Shown: positions 26,754-34,996 of the stretch, one piece after another | Layout: the number at the start of each line of letters is the position of its first letter | Numbering within the stretch: the first letter of the stretch is position 1 | Assembly: GCF_003343245.1 (NCBI RefSeq) | Contig: NZ_CP024901.1 | Location: 2,356,001 to 2,420,000, forward strand | Source of the DNA: Photorhabdus laumondii subsp. laumondii | GTDB taxonomy: Bacteria > Pseudomonadota > Gammaproteobacteria > Enterobacterales > Enterobacteriaceae | Direction: 5' to 3' | DNA length: 64,000 bases | Notes under the pieces: generated by a model | Databases searched by the model: none | The model's input: the letters and a program-made list of their open reading frames with translations, nothing else | What the model was told of the DNA's origin: nothing | Made by a program: the position numbers and the translations under genes

Positions 26754-26865
26754 TAGCTGCATTGCTGTAAATAAAGTTTGAAGAACTATCCGTTATTCCC
26801 CACGGCTCATTTTCCATTTCCATTGTATTAATAATCTGAGGTGATAGTGCGTAGTTCTTCTTCAT
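26754..26865 (-). pseudogene. PAS4-LuxR N-terminal relic 6
   Basis: MKKNYALSPQIINTMEMENE, ITDSSSNFIYSNAAK, truncated at the same point as relics 4 and 5. Confidence 0.75.
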
Positions 26866-26894
26866 ATCAGTAAAAGCTCCTTTTAATCTAAGGA

Positions 26895-27572
26895 TCAGGG
26901 AAACATTCTGCTTTCTGGATGCACAAACCTTTCTGGTACATAGAGATCATAATCATTGGTACGGCAATAATCTTCTAATTGACGAGTAGAATGAAGACCA
27001 ATTCGTTTATATATGCGTGAGATATGGGTTTCAACCGTACGATAGGAAATATTTAACATCCTACCGATTTGCTTACTGGTATATTTGTGTAACATCAGGA
27101 AAATAACATCCCATTCCCGTTGAGTAAAGAGATCGGTCGGTGGTTGGAACATAATAGATGCCGGCAGTTTTCCATAAAATAGCCGGGTGAATGAGAAATC
27201 CTGAGCTTGCCAACCATGAAATAGAATCCCCATGCAGCTACCATCTTCATGATAAATAGGTAGCTTTTCAAAAAAATAGGATGACAGAATTTGATTTTTC
27301 CCATATACATGCGTTTCAAGTGAACACACTCTTTGTTCTTTTGTCATTACAGTTTTATCATGAGTAATAAATTCTTTTGCAAATTCAGCTCCATCCCAGG
27401 GAATTTCATCATCAAAAACTCCTTCATAGTCAAAAGAATTTGAAAGATTTTGGAGGGTTTTAAATGATTGATTAGCATAAATAAAGCATGAGTTCTTGTC
27501 TTTTATTCCCCAAGGATCATTACATTGCTTCATTGTGTTAATGATTTGCGATGAAATTATCTTGTTACTCAT
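26895..27572 (-). CDS. PAS4-LuxR solo regulator (P14)
   Basis: 225 residues. Start MSNKIISSQIINTMKQCND; PAS core FIYANQSFKTLQNLSNSFDY with VFDDEIPWDG; patch VCSLETHVYGKNQ; C-terminal form B, ending VPERFVHPESRMFP. First gene of the closely related block; 55 bases separate it from the divergent P15. Confidence 0.88.
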   Translation of the reverse strand: MSNKIISSQIINTMKQCNDPWGIKDKNSCFIYANQSFKTLQNLSNSFDYEGVFDDEIPWDGAEFAKEFITHDKTVMTKEQRVCSLETHVYGKNQILSSYFFEKLPIYHEDGSCMGILFHGWQAQDFSFTRLFYGKLPASIMFQPPTDLFTQREWDVIFLMLHKYTSKQIGRMLNISYRTVETHISRIYKRIGLHSTRQLEDYCRTNDYDLYVPERFVHPESRMFP

Positions 27573-27627
27573 AGTATCATTCCTTTTTCTAGCCTTAAAA
27601 TTAGCTTATTGATATTTAATTTTGTAA

Positions 27628-28320
27628 TCAATTTAATTCCACACTGCCGATAGTGACAAATCTTGCAGGAATATAAGCGTCAAGTTTATTTTCTTTACAG
27701 AAATCTTTTAATTCTTCGTGTAATGATAAATTGAATTTTTGGTAGATTGACTGAATATGATTAACCACATCTTCGGCACTTATCATTAACGCTTCACCGA
27801 TTTTCTCTTCATCTAATGAACGTAGCGTTAGAAAGAGAACTTCCCATTCAGTTTGTGTCAATTTGTCATTAGGGGCGATAAATTCCAACGTTGCCGGAGG
27901 GGTTTTATCATAATAGTAGGCAGTAGAAAAGTTTTTGGTTTTGCACATATGAAAAGTGAGCCCAATACAATTGCCATCTTCATCGCAAAGTGGGTATTTA
28001 TTACAAAGATAGATTTGCTTAATCTTATGTTCTTCAAATGGATGCGTTTCTAGTGAACTAACACGTTGCATAGTTTGAAGAACTTTTTGATCCTGACGAT
28101 GGAATTCTTTTTCATATTCTGCAATAGGTGAGGGTAATTCACCTGTGGTAAGCCCGGTAATCTCGAAATCGTCAGGTAAATTGTGTAGTTGATAAAAAGC
28201 GGAATTGGCGTAAATAAATCTCGATTGGAGATCTTTAGCTCCCCAAGGTTCATCACTGTTTTCCCACATATGAATTAATTGTGGGGTGATATTATTAGGT
28301 CTATTTTTTATATGTTGCAT
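27628..28320 (-). CDS. PAS4-LuxR solo regulator (P15), WENS subgroup
   Basis: 230 residues. Start MQHIKNRPNNITPQLIHMWE; PAS4 core RFIYANSAFYQLHNLPDDFE; the helix-turn-helix (LTQTEWEVLFLTL..GEALMISAEDVVNHIQSIYQKF) differs strongly from forms A and B, notably SAEDVVNH for SYRTVENH. Closest to the partial gene at 1-210. It is the most upstream gene of the 16.4-28.3 kb minus-strand run, so its 5' region may drive the whole array. Confidence 0.85.
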   Translation of the reverse strand: MQHIKNRPNNITPQLIHMWENSDEPWGAKDLQSRFIYANSAFYQLHNLPDDFEITGLTTGELPSPIAEYEKEFHRQDQKVLQTMQRVSSLETHPFEEHKIKQIYLCNKYPLCDEDGNCIGLTFHMCKTKNFSTAYYYDKTPPATLEFIAPNDKLTQTEWEVLFLTLRSLDEEKIGEALMISAEDVVNHIQSIYQKFNLSLHEELKDFCKENKLDAYIPARFVTIGSVELN

Positions 28321-29100
28321 TAGTGACTCCTGAATGATTATTTCAGTTGTTATCTGACATGTTTGCTAACTAATTATACTTAAAATGCCTTGGTAATATA
28401 ATAGAATATAATAACTTGCTCGTCAAAATACATATATTTATTAATTAAACCTTTTATTGTTATATAGTGATACTTTTAACATTAATGAATATAACTAAAA
28501 ATACTATTTAGTATAAAAATATTTTAGTTAACTTATTAAACAGCAAAATTAATGAATAAATTTTTTAAGTCATGAATAATTAAGTGACGTAGATCAAAAC
28601 TTTCTGTCATTAATCGAAGCGTGAAGGAGCGGTTGTTATAACGATGATAGGTAATAGAATGAAAAAGAAGGCGTTATTTTTGGCGCGGGATAATGGCGAA
28701 AAAATGACATTTAATCGGAATAATATTCGATCAATTAAAGAATGCTTTTTAAACGGCGTATTTAGAGCATTGTAATTAGATAAACTATATTTTGGAATTA
28801 TCAGAATAATCAACTAAATAGAGTTTTCAATCTAAAAACCGAGTTTGAATTTTCCTACTGCTGACAATAGCTATTCTTAAATAAAATTAAGGTTAGGTAA
28901 ATTCTATGAAATTAAATTATCGAAGAATAATTAAGTAAAAAACTTACTTAAAATGGTATAGCCCAAGATATAAAGTTGTATTTCAAGTTCCACTTAGATG
29001 TTTGCCACCATCACGTTCTTACTCTATTTCCCACAGTTTGTATCAATGATTTTCTGCTTTGACAGTGCCGGCGAGGTAACGTCGGAGGCAAAAAATTGAC
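28321..29100. other. AT-rich region upstream of P15, no clear gene
   Basis: The part next to P15 shares motifs with the leaders at 211-410 and 32221-32400 (a TATCTGA-like word, then TTAATTAAA). The rest shows no convincing gene. A 43-codon frame at 28644-28775 (MIGNRMKKKALFLARDNGEK) is possible but unsupported. Confidence 0.4.
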
Positions 29101-29520
29101 CTGATTTTCATTATCAAGGCGAAGAGGACGAATTAAATCGGTATCACCTGAGTAAAATTGCGGAACGGTCCGGTAAGGCGCTGACTCGTATTCGCTTTCG
29201 TTGGATCAGAGATGAAAAAAACGGAAAGATGACGGTTCAGGGCTATCATGTCAGCCCGGAAAGTGGTTTGGATAACGTGCTGGTTCGTATGATGAGATTG
29301 AATCCGACTACCGGTAATTATGAATTCTGGGAGCCGGGAGAAAATCGACCGACGATTTTATGGACGCCGAATGAACAGGAATGCAAGGCTCCACCGCATA
29401 CCGGAAATGAAGAGCAGTCGTTTATTCCGTCGTAAATAACCGTATTACCAATCCCGGATAAAGAGGGTAGTGATATTGAATCGCTGCCAATGCCAGAAGA
29501 GAAGGATTTCCGTGATTATA
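29101..29520 (+). pseudogene. S-type pyocin/colicin fragment cut by an ERIC element
   Basis: The frame from about 29120 reads GEEDELNRYHLSKIAERSGK and then YHVSPESGLDNVLVRMM, NYEFWEPGENRPTILWTP and PHTG, as in the translocation domain of S-type pyocins. After a stop at 29435 another frame continues with LPIPDKEGSDIESLPMPEEK and RDYI, where ERIC element 4 begins. The receptor-binding start and the killing domain are missing. The assignment is from memory of the Pyocin_S domain pattern and is moderately certain. Confidence 0.55.
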
Positions 29521-29645
29521 TACCCGTTATCCTTCAAGTTGCCTCTTTGTTGGCTGCGCTCGCTCACCCCAGTCACATAGTTACCTATGCTCCCGGGGAT
29601 TTACTCCCTTGCCGTCGCGATGCATCTTGAAATCCATAGGGTATA
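29519..29645. repeat. ERIC element 4
   Basis: A full 127-bp copy, inserted in the last recognisable codons of the pyocin fragment at a TA. Confidence 0.92.
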
Positions 29646-29750
29646 TCCCTAATATGATGTTTTTAAATGAAATATTTAAACAGGGCGGATTATTTTCTCC
29701 ATTAATAATGGATAAGGGTAATATGTAAAAACTAGGAATAAATACGTAAT

Positions 29751-30419
29751 TTAAGACAATAAAAACTTTTCCGGTATATAGTAATTAAAATTATTGGCTC
29801 GACAATACGCTTCCAGTTGTTGGCTGGAATTAATTCCTATCTTACGGTATATCCGAGTCATATAATATTCAATAGTGCGATAAGCTAGATTCAGTATCCG
29901 CCCAATCTGCTTTCTGGTATTTTTCTGTAAAAAGAGGAAAATGATATCCCATTCACGGTGAGTAAAAAGATCCGTTGGTGGTTGCAGCATAATTGAGGCC
30001 GGTAGTTTGTCGTGGTATTGATGTAAATAGGCTAATGAATAGTTTTTTGCTTTCCAACCATGATATATGACTCCGATGCAATCTCCATCTTTATGGTAAA
30101 AAGGTGATTTTTCGAAAAAGTAAGACGATAGGATTTGCTCTCTGCCAAATATATGGGTTTCGATTGAACATATTCTCTGCTGTTTTTCCATTACCTTTTT
30201 ATCATGATTAATAAATTGTTCCGCAAATTTAGCGCTATCCCAAGGAAGTTCATTTTCATAGGCCCCTTCAAATTCAAATGAATTTGAAAAGTTCTGAAGA
30301 GATTTTAATGCTAGATTACCGTAAATAAAGCATGAGTTTTTATCTTTAATTCCCCAAGGCTCGTTGCTTACTGCCAATGTATTAATAACTTGAGATGATA
30401 TAGCTATGCGATTACTCAT
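29751..30419 (-). CDS. PAS4-LuxR solo regulator (P16), FLLS subgroup
   Basis: 222 residues from the ATG at 30419 (AAAAAGGAATTATAAT in front); a longer frame from 30473 adds an unconserved leader. Start MSNRIAISSQVINTLAVSNE; PAS core FIYGNLALKSLQNFSNSFEF; linker AYLHQYHDKLPASIMLQPPT; helix-turn-helix GRILNLAYRTIEYYMTRIYR, where YYM replaces the THI/NHI of the main block; ends IPEKFLLS. Close to P2 and P17 but separated from the array by the pyocin remnant. Confidence 0.85.
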   Translation of the reverse strand: MSNRIAISSQVINTLAVSNEPWGIKDKNSCFIYGNLALKSLQNFSNSFEFEGAYENELPWDSAKFAEQFINHDKKVMEKQQRICSIETHIFGREQILSSYFFEKSPFYHKDGDCIGVIYHGWKAKNYSLAYLHQYHDKLPASIMLQPPTDLFTHREWDIIFLFLQKNTRKQIGRILNLAYRTIEYYMTRIYRKIGINSSQQLEAYCRANNFNYYIPEKFLLS

Positions 30420-31125
30420 ATTATAATTCCTTTTTACCCATTTTGGGTTTAAGTTGTGATATGTTTGAATCATATTATCAGTTTAATACTTTATTATCAG
30501 TAATAATAGACTTTTTCAGAAAATAATTATTGTGGCTATTTTTATTACGAGAATTGTTTAGTTGTGCATGCCATTATAGATTTAATTTGAGGTAAATTTT
30601 CTTAATATAATTAACCGTGTTTTCTATAATGGATGAGAGTAATTTATCAGTTGAGAATCGATCAATTTTACACAGATAAATTAGTTCAATAATGATATTA
30701 TTTAAATGATTTATTTGTTTGTGATATTTAAAATAGCTGTGTTTTATGATGGAAAAAAGCCAATTCTTTCTGCTGATTAAATTTATTTTTATTTAAGATG
30801 TGAACTTTAAATATGAGTAACTGTAACAGGAAATAATTATTTTTCTAAAAATAAAATAGGCGTAATTGTTGCAGGCAGTTTGAACACGGACAGCGCGGAA
30901 AAACCGGAGCGTACACGTAGTACGTGAGGATTTTGAGCACTGCCCAGGTTCAAAATGGCAAATAAAATAGCCCTATTGAGATAGGCAGTAAACTGTTTAT
31001 ATAACTGATGTTTCTAATATATGAAAATTGTGTCGGTATAATTTTCATATATTACCTGTATCATACCGACAGCGATAAACTATTTAATCATGTTTTTTAT
31101 GACTAAAAAATAGTAAATAAAATTA
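30420..31125. other. Intergenic region between P16 and P17
   Basis: About 700 AT-rich bases. It contains the 136-bp palindromic repeat at 30856-30991 and an inverted repeat near 31025-31060 (GAAAATTGTGTCGGTAT and TATAATTTTC). Part must serve as promoter for P16. No gene seen. Confidence 0.4.
30856..30991. repeat. Palindromic MITE-like repeat, copy 1
   Basis: It begins TAGGCGTAATTGTTGCAGGC and ends CCCTATTGAGATAGGCAGTAA. The core contains a CACGTAGTACGTG palindrome and GAACACGGACAGCGCGG. The same sequence occurs at 44289-44448, there with a complete left end (GCCTATCTCAATAGG) forming a terminal inverted repeat. This copy lacks the first dozen bases and the GCTCTTTATGGCAAAGAAGG insert. Confidence 0.75.
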
Positions 31126-31800
31126 TTAAAATAGTAAAAATTTTTCGGGTACATAACGTTTAAAATTGTTGATGAGACAATATTCTTCCAGTTGTTGGTT
31201 GGAATCAACACCTATCTTATGATATATATTGGCCATATGGGATTCAATTGTACGGTAAGAGATATTTAATATTTTTCCAATCTGTTTCCTGGTATATTTT
31301 TGTAAAAAGAAGAAAATAATATCCCACTCACGTTGGGTAAAAGTATCTGTTGGTGGTTGAAATATAATAGATGTGGGGAGAACGTTATAATATTGATATA
31401 AGTTTATTAATGAAAAATCTTTGGCTTTCCATCCATGAAAAAGTATGCCTATACATTCCTTTGCATCGTTATATAGTGGTAATTTTTCTTGGAAGTAAGA
31501 CGATAAAATGTTTTCTTTTCCATATGTATATGTTTCAAGTGAACAGATTCTTTTCCCTTTTGTCATTACAATTTTATCATGATCAATAAATTCTTTTGCA
31601 AACGCCGCTCCACCCCAAGGAAGTTCGTCATCAAAAAGCCCTTCATAATCAAATGATGTTGGAATGTTTTGAATAGATTTTAGGGCCGGGTTACCATAAA
31701 TAAAGCGTGAATTTTTATCTTTGATTCCCCACGGTTCATTGCTTGCTTCCATTGTGTTTATTATTTGTGATGAAATGTATGTTCCATTAATTTTTTTCAT
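31126..31800 (-). CDS. PAS4-LuxR solo regulator (P17), FLLF subgroup
   Basis: 224 residues. Start MKKINGTYISSQIINTMEAS; PAS core RFIYGNPALKSIQNIPTSFD; linker INLYQYYNVLPTSIIFQPPT; helix-turn-helix GKILNISYRTIESHMANIYH; ends VPEKFLLF. It stands alone, 30 bases downstream of an ERIC element that covers its presumptive upstream region. Confidence 0.85.
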   Translation of the reverse strand: MKKINGTYISSQIINTMEASNEPWGIKDKNSRFIYGNPALKSIQNIPTSFDYEGLFDDELPWGGAAFAKEFIDHDKIVMTKGKRICSLETYTYGKENILSSYFQEKLPLYNDAKECIGILFHGWKAKDFSLINLYQYYNVLPTSIIFQPPTDTFTQREWDIIFFFLQKYTRKQIGKILNISYRTIESHMANIYHKIGVDSNQQLEEYCLINNFKRYVPEKFLLF

Positions 31801-31830
31801 GATTAATGCCTATTATAGTGATGATAAATT

Positions 31831-31957
31831 TATACCCGTTATCTCTCAAGTTACCTCTTTGTTGGCTGCATTCGCTCACCCCGGTCACATAGTTACCTAT
31901 GCTCCCGGGGATTCGTTCCCTTGCCGTCGCGATGCATCTTGAAATCCATAGGGTATA
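31831..31957. repeat. ERIC element 5
   Basis: A full 127-bp copy between the start of P17 and a decayed LuxR copy. Confidence 0.92.
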
Positions 31958-32220
31958 TAATATTCGGCGACCCTAAGTGATCAATGTTTATAGGGTGTAA
32001 AAGAGGGTAGTTATTTTTCTTGTCGTGGTCTCCAAATGAGTGAGTTTCTAGCAAAGTGGCTCTGCATCGTTTCAAAGTATGTTTTATCTTAGTAACGGAA
32101 TTCTTGTTCATATTTTAAGATTATCAAATATAATTTATATGTTTAAATGACTCCATTTTTATTCTTCGTACACGTTAAGATTAAAGTGATACTGATTAGT
32201 TTACTTTTTATATTTTGCAT
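31958..32220 (-). pseudogene. PAS4-LuxR relic, WENS subgroup, cut by ERIC
   Basis: From 32220 downward the frame reads MQNIKSKLISIT, like the MQHIKNRPNNIT start of P15. After a frame change the segment LKRCRATLLETHSFGDHDKK corresponds to LQTMQRVSSLETHPFEEHKI of P15. The 3' half is gone where ERIC element 5 begins. The region above 32220 is the matching leader. Confidence 0.65.
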
Positions 32221-32849
32221 AGTAAATCCTTGGTGATTACTTAAGACATTATCTGAATGATTTAAGTAATAATTCTACGTAACATGATTTGATTCTATAG
32301 CATAGAATAACAATTTGCTTTTCAAGGTAAAATAACTATTAATTAAATTATTTATTATTTAACAATGAAATTTTAAATAAACATAAATGTATTTATGAAT
32401 ATTATTTCACAGAAAAATTATTTAGTAAGGGTGTTTTTTATGAATGTCCAACTATAGCCGGTAATACTTATTTTTTTCGATGTTCATTAGTGATGAATGG
32501 GTATCAATAGTCTCGGCATATTGTATACCCGTCATCTTTCAAGTTGCTTCTTTGTTGGCTGCACTCACTCACCCCGGTCACATAGTTATCTATGCTCCCG
32601 GGGATTCGCTCCCTTGCCGCCGCGATCCATCTTGAAATCCATAGAGTATATCGAACAATAGATTTAACATTTTGGGAATTAATAAAAATCCCTTAATTGA
32701 AATAAGACCAAATGAAATGTATCTGTGATCATTTTAACTTTTTGTAAAATTATAATGGTTAAAATTTTTGAGATAAAAAATAAATCAATCTAGGAATATG
32801 AAAAATTTATTAATTATCTCGTTGCTCTGCTTATAAGAAATCTAATGAC
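32221..32849. other. AT-rich stretch with LuxR-type leader and an ERIC element
   Basis: 32221-32400 resembles the leaders of the genes at 210 and 28320. ERIC element 6 occupies 32524-32650. Nothing else recognisable. Confidence 0.4.
32524..32650. repeat. ERIC element 6
   Basis: A full 127-bp copy with TATACCC and GAGTATA ends. Confidence 0.9.
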
Positions 32850-33758
32850 TTAAATTTTTCTATAATCTAACTTTTCAAATGAATTTATAGCGCTATTTTT
32901 CGATAGATTATAAATTTTAACTCCTTTTCTTATGGCTATTTCATGAGCCAGGTTGAAACAAGGAATGATGAAATCATGTAAGTTATTATTTAATTTGGTA
33001 TCTAGCTTGTCATTTTGGGTTTCATAAAACCTTGGTTTTGAAAAATTGTTCATGTCTAGACCTGCGAAATATATTTCTTTATACCCCAAAAAAAATGCTA
33101 TTTGCAAAGCAGAATATGCCACTGTTGTTCCGTTGTAGAATCCGAGATTTAAGTTCAATGAGAAGGCGACACTGTTCTGTATTATTATTTCATCACTCTT
33201 TATTTCAAAAAGTTCTTTTTCCTGTTGATAAACTGGCTGGTCAATGTTCTCAATAATAATGACTTTACATTTTAATTCAAGATAACCGTAATGAATTAAG
33301 ATATCATTGAGACAATCCATTGTTGTGAAGAGTATCAATTCATTATCTTTTAATATATTTAAAACGATATTCTTCCTATTTAGAATGAATGTTCGGTCAA
33401 TTATAACATGATATTTGAATTTTACCTCTGGTGATAATTCATACGAGCCGTTAACACCCATAATATCAAATTTGGTATCATCAAAAAAATCTGTTTTGAT
33501 GGTAGATACCGACGGTCCAGATGCAATAATGATTAAGGGTTTTTCTGATTTTTTTGGGAATTCATTGATGTTTATACTTTTCTTATTGAATGAAACGGCG
33601 TCGATTTTGCCATTAATGTTTCTTGAGATCTTTATGTGAGGCCAAAAGTTCATATTGTGTTTCATTTTTTTACTGGATACATTTCTGTATATTGATTTTG
33701 TTATATTCTGCTTACAGAGCATACCTAGTTTTAAAAGATATTTATATTTTAAAAACAT
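32850..33758 (-). CDS. Putative LPS glycosyltransferase, WaaZ / GT42-sialyltransferase-like
   Basis: A 302-residue protein with LIIIASGPSVSTIK (residues 75-90), a nucleotide-binding loop found in WaaZ (Kdo III transferase) and CST-type sialyltransferases, followed by GVNGSYE and the diagnostic GTTVAYSALQIAFFLGYKEI with YFAGLDM (about residues 215-245). Such enzymes transfer Kdo or sialic acid onto lipooligosaccharide. The donor cannot be decided here. The gene is very AT-rich compared with the core genes, suggesting acquisition. It lies 35 bases downstream of an acetyltransferase, probably in one operon modifying surface sugar. Confidence 0.6.
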   Translation of the reverse strand: MFLKYKYLLKLGMLCKQNITKSIYRNVSSKKMKHNMNFWPHIKISRNINGKIDAVSFNKKSININEFPKKSEKPLIIIASGPSVSTIKTDFFDDTKFDIMGVNGSYELSPEVKFKYHVIIDRTFILNRKNIVLNILKDNELILFTTMDCLNDILIHYGYLELKCKVIIIENIDQPVYQQEKELFEIKSDEIIIQNSVAFSLNLNLGFYNGTTVAYSALQIAFFLGYKEIYFAGLDMNNFSKPRFYETQNDKLDTKLNNNLHDFIIPCFNLAHEIAIRKGVKIYNLSKNSAINSFEKLDYRKI

Positions 33759-33793
33759 ATTGTGTTACCATTTTTTATTTTAAATTGGAATGT

Positions 33794-34369
33794 TCAATTA
33801 ATTATTTTTTGCTTTTTTATCTTTATCTCATTTTGAGATTTAGGCGTATATGCAATACAATCAGCAGGGATATCTTTATTGATAAATGACATGGCGCCTA
33901 TGTAGACATTATCTCCAATTGTTATGTTGTCACTTATAATACAAGAATTTGCACCTATTTTTACATCATTACCTATACTTATTTTCCCTTGAATATCTTC
34001 ATTAAGAACGCCAATGGTTGTATTTTGTAAAACATGAAAATTATCACCAATAATGCAAGTGCGGGAAATAACAATGCCAACATAATGAGATATACGTAAA
34101 TTTTTTCTTATATAGCAGCCTAATCCTAAATCACATCCATATTTATTTCTTAAATTTCTATTGATACGAATCGAGATTTTCTTGGCTTTATTTGTCCTAT
34201 ATAAGTAATTAGCAATTCTCCACCAGAAATAGAACCTGCGGTCTGGGCATTTAAGGGCTCGATGGATTGCTTTGAACCATGAAAACGATGTCCGTGAACA
34301 GATAACTTCGCTGAGTAAACATGCTGTTAAATGGCTTAGCTCTTCTTTATGTGATAATACCTTGTTCAT
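33794..34369 (-). CDS. Hexapeptide-repeat acetyltransferase (CysE/LbH type)
   Basis: About 191 residues from the ATG at 34369; the frame extends seven codons to a GTG at 34390, so the start is uncertain. The C-terminal half is a left-handed beta helix (IGDNFHVLQNTTIGV, ISIGNDVKIGANSCIISDNI, TIGDNVYIGAMSFINKDIPA), and ISHYVGIVIS carries the expected catalytic histidine. The N-terminal helices resemble serine acetyltransferase. Next to a probable LPS glycosyltransferase and with similar AT-rich composition, it more likely O-acetylates a surface glycan than makes cysteine (inferred). Confidence 0.65.
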   Translation of the reverse strand: MNKVLSHKEELSHLTACLLSEVICSRTSFSWFKAIHRALKCPDRRFYFWWRIANYLYRTNKAKKISIRINRNLRNKYGCDLGLGCYIRKNLRISHYVGIVISRTCIIGDNFHVLQNTTIGVLNEDIQGKISIGNDVKIGANSCIISDNITIGDNVYIGAMSFINKDIPADCIAYTPKSQNEIKIKKQKIIN

Positions 34370-34449
34370 TTTTCTATCAAAACCCTGCACTGATTAGCCG
34401 TATCATTTTTCAGATATGGATTATATTAAAAATATCGAATTTAGCCAAA

Positions 34450-34576
34450 TATACCCGTTATCTTTCAAGTTGCCTCTTTGTTGGCAGCACTCGCTCACCC
34501 CGGTCACATCGTTATCTCTGCTCCCGGGAATTCACTCCCTTGCCGTCGCGATCCATCTTGAAATCCATTGGATATA
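34450..34576. repeat. ERIC element 7
   Basis: A full 127-bp copy (TATACCC ... GGATATA). Confidence 0.9.
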
Positions 34577-34752
34577 GATCAATTTGGCAAACCTGGCTAT
34601 GTGAATTTTTGTTGACGAAATACAGGTGAATCTCAAGAAAAAGTCACCGTCAAGCGTAAACATAGTAAATCCAGTCAAACCATCTTGCAGAAAAAAGAGA
34701 AAAAACAGGGAAATTACTGGGTTGGCAGTGAGACGTATATCTGGGTAATTTA
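34577..34752 (+). pseudogene. Unidentified gene remnant
   Basis: After the ERIC, one frame reads KVTVKRKHSKSSQTILQKKE, then GNYWVGSETYIWVI and a stop. It is the coherent end of a protein whose front is missing. The family is not recognised. Confidence 0.35.
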
Positions 34753-34839
34753 ATTAAAATGTCAATAGTGATACGTAATGGGTATTAATAGATAAATTTC
34801 CGGCTGTCGTTTCTAATGTTGAACTATTTATTACTACCA

Positions 34840-34996
34840 ATTATATAAAAATAATTAACCTTATAAGTAATAAGAACGCTGCATTATTCTTTTTCTGAAC
34901 TAGACTTGATTGGCGTGAATTGCAAGAGAGATTGTTTTTACAATAATTCAATATATTGGTTGTAAAATAATATTATTTAATTGCAGGAGAAAGTAT
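34840..34996 (+). promoter_or_regulatory. Conserved leader of tail-fibre cassette 1
   Basis: About 155 bases that recur before the fibre genes at 36708 and 47738. All share AATTATA-AAAATA, then TTTCTGAACTAGACT about 95-100 bases before the start, then ATATATTGNTTAT, then an AGGAG site. The conservation of a long non-coding leader implies a promoter or recombination block carried with each cassette. Confidence 0.55.

Noticed and set aside
28644..28775. A 43-codon frame MIGNRMKKKALFLARDNGEK upstream of P15
   Set aside because: The AAGGAG site is too far from the ATG, and no homologue or context supports it.
29229..29435. Rhs or VgrG effector fragment
   Set aside because: The NYEFWEPGENRPTILWTP and PIPDKEG pattern fits the pyocin translocation domain better than Rhs or VgrG.
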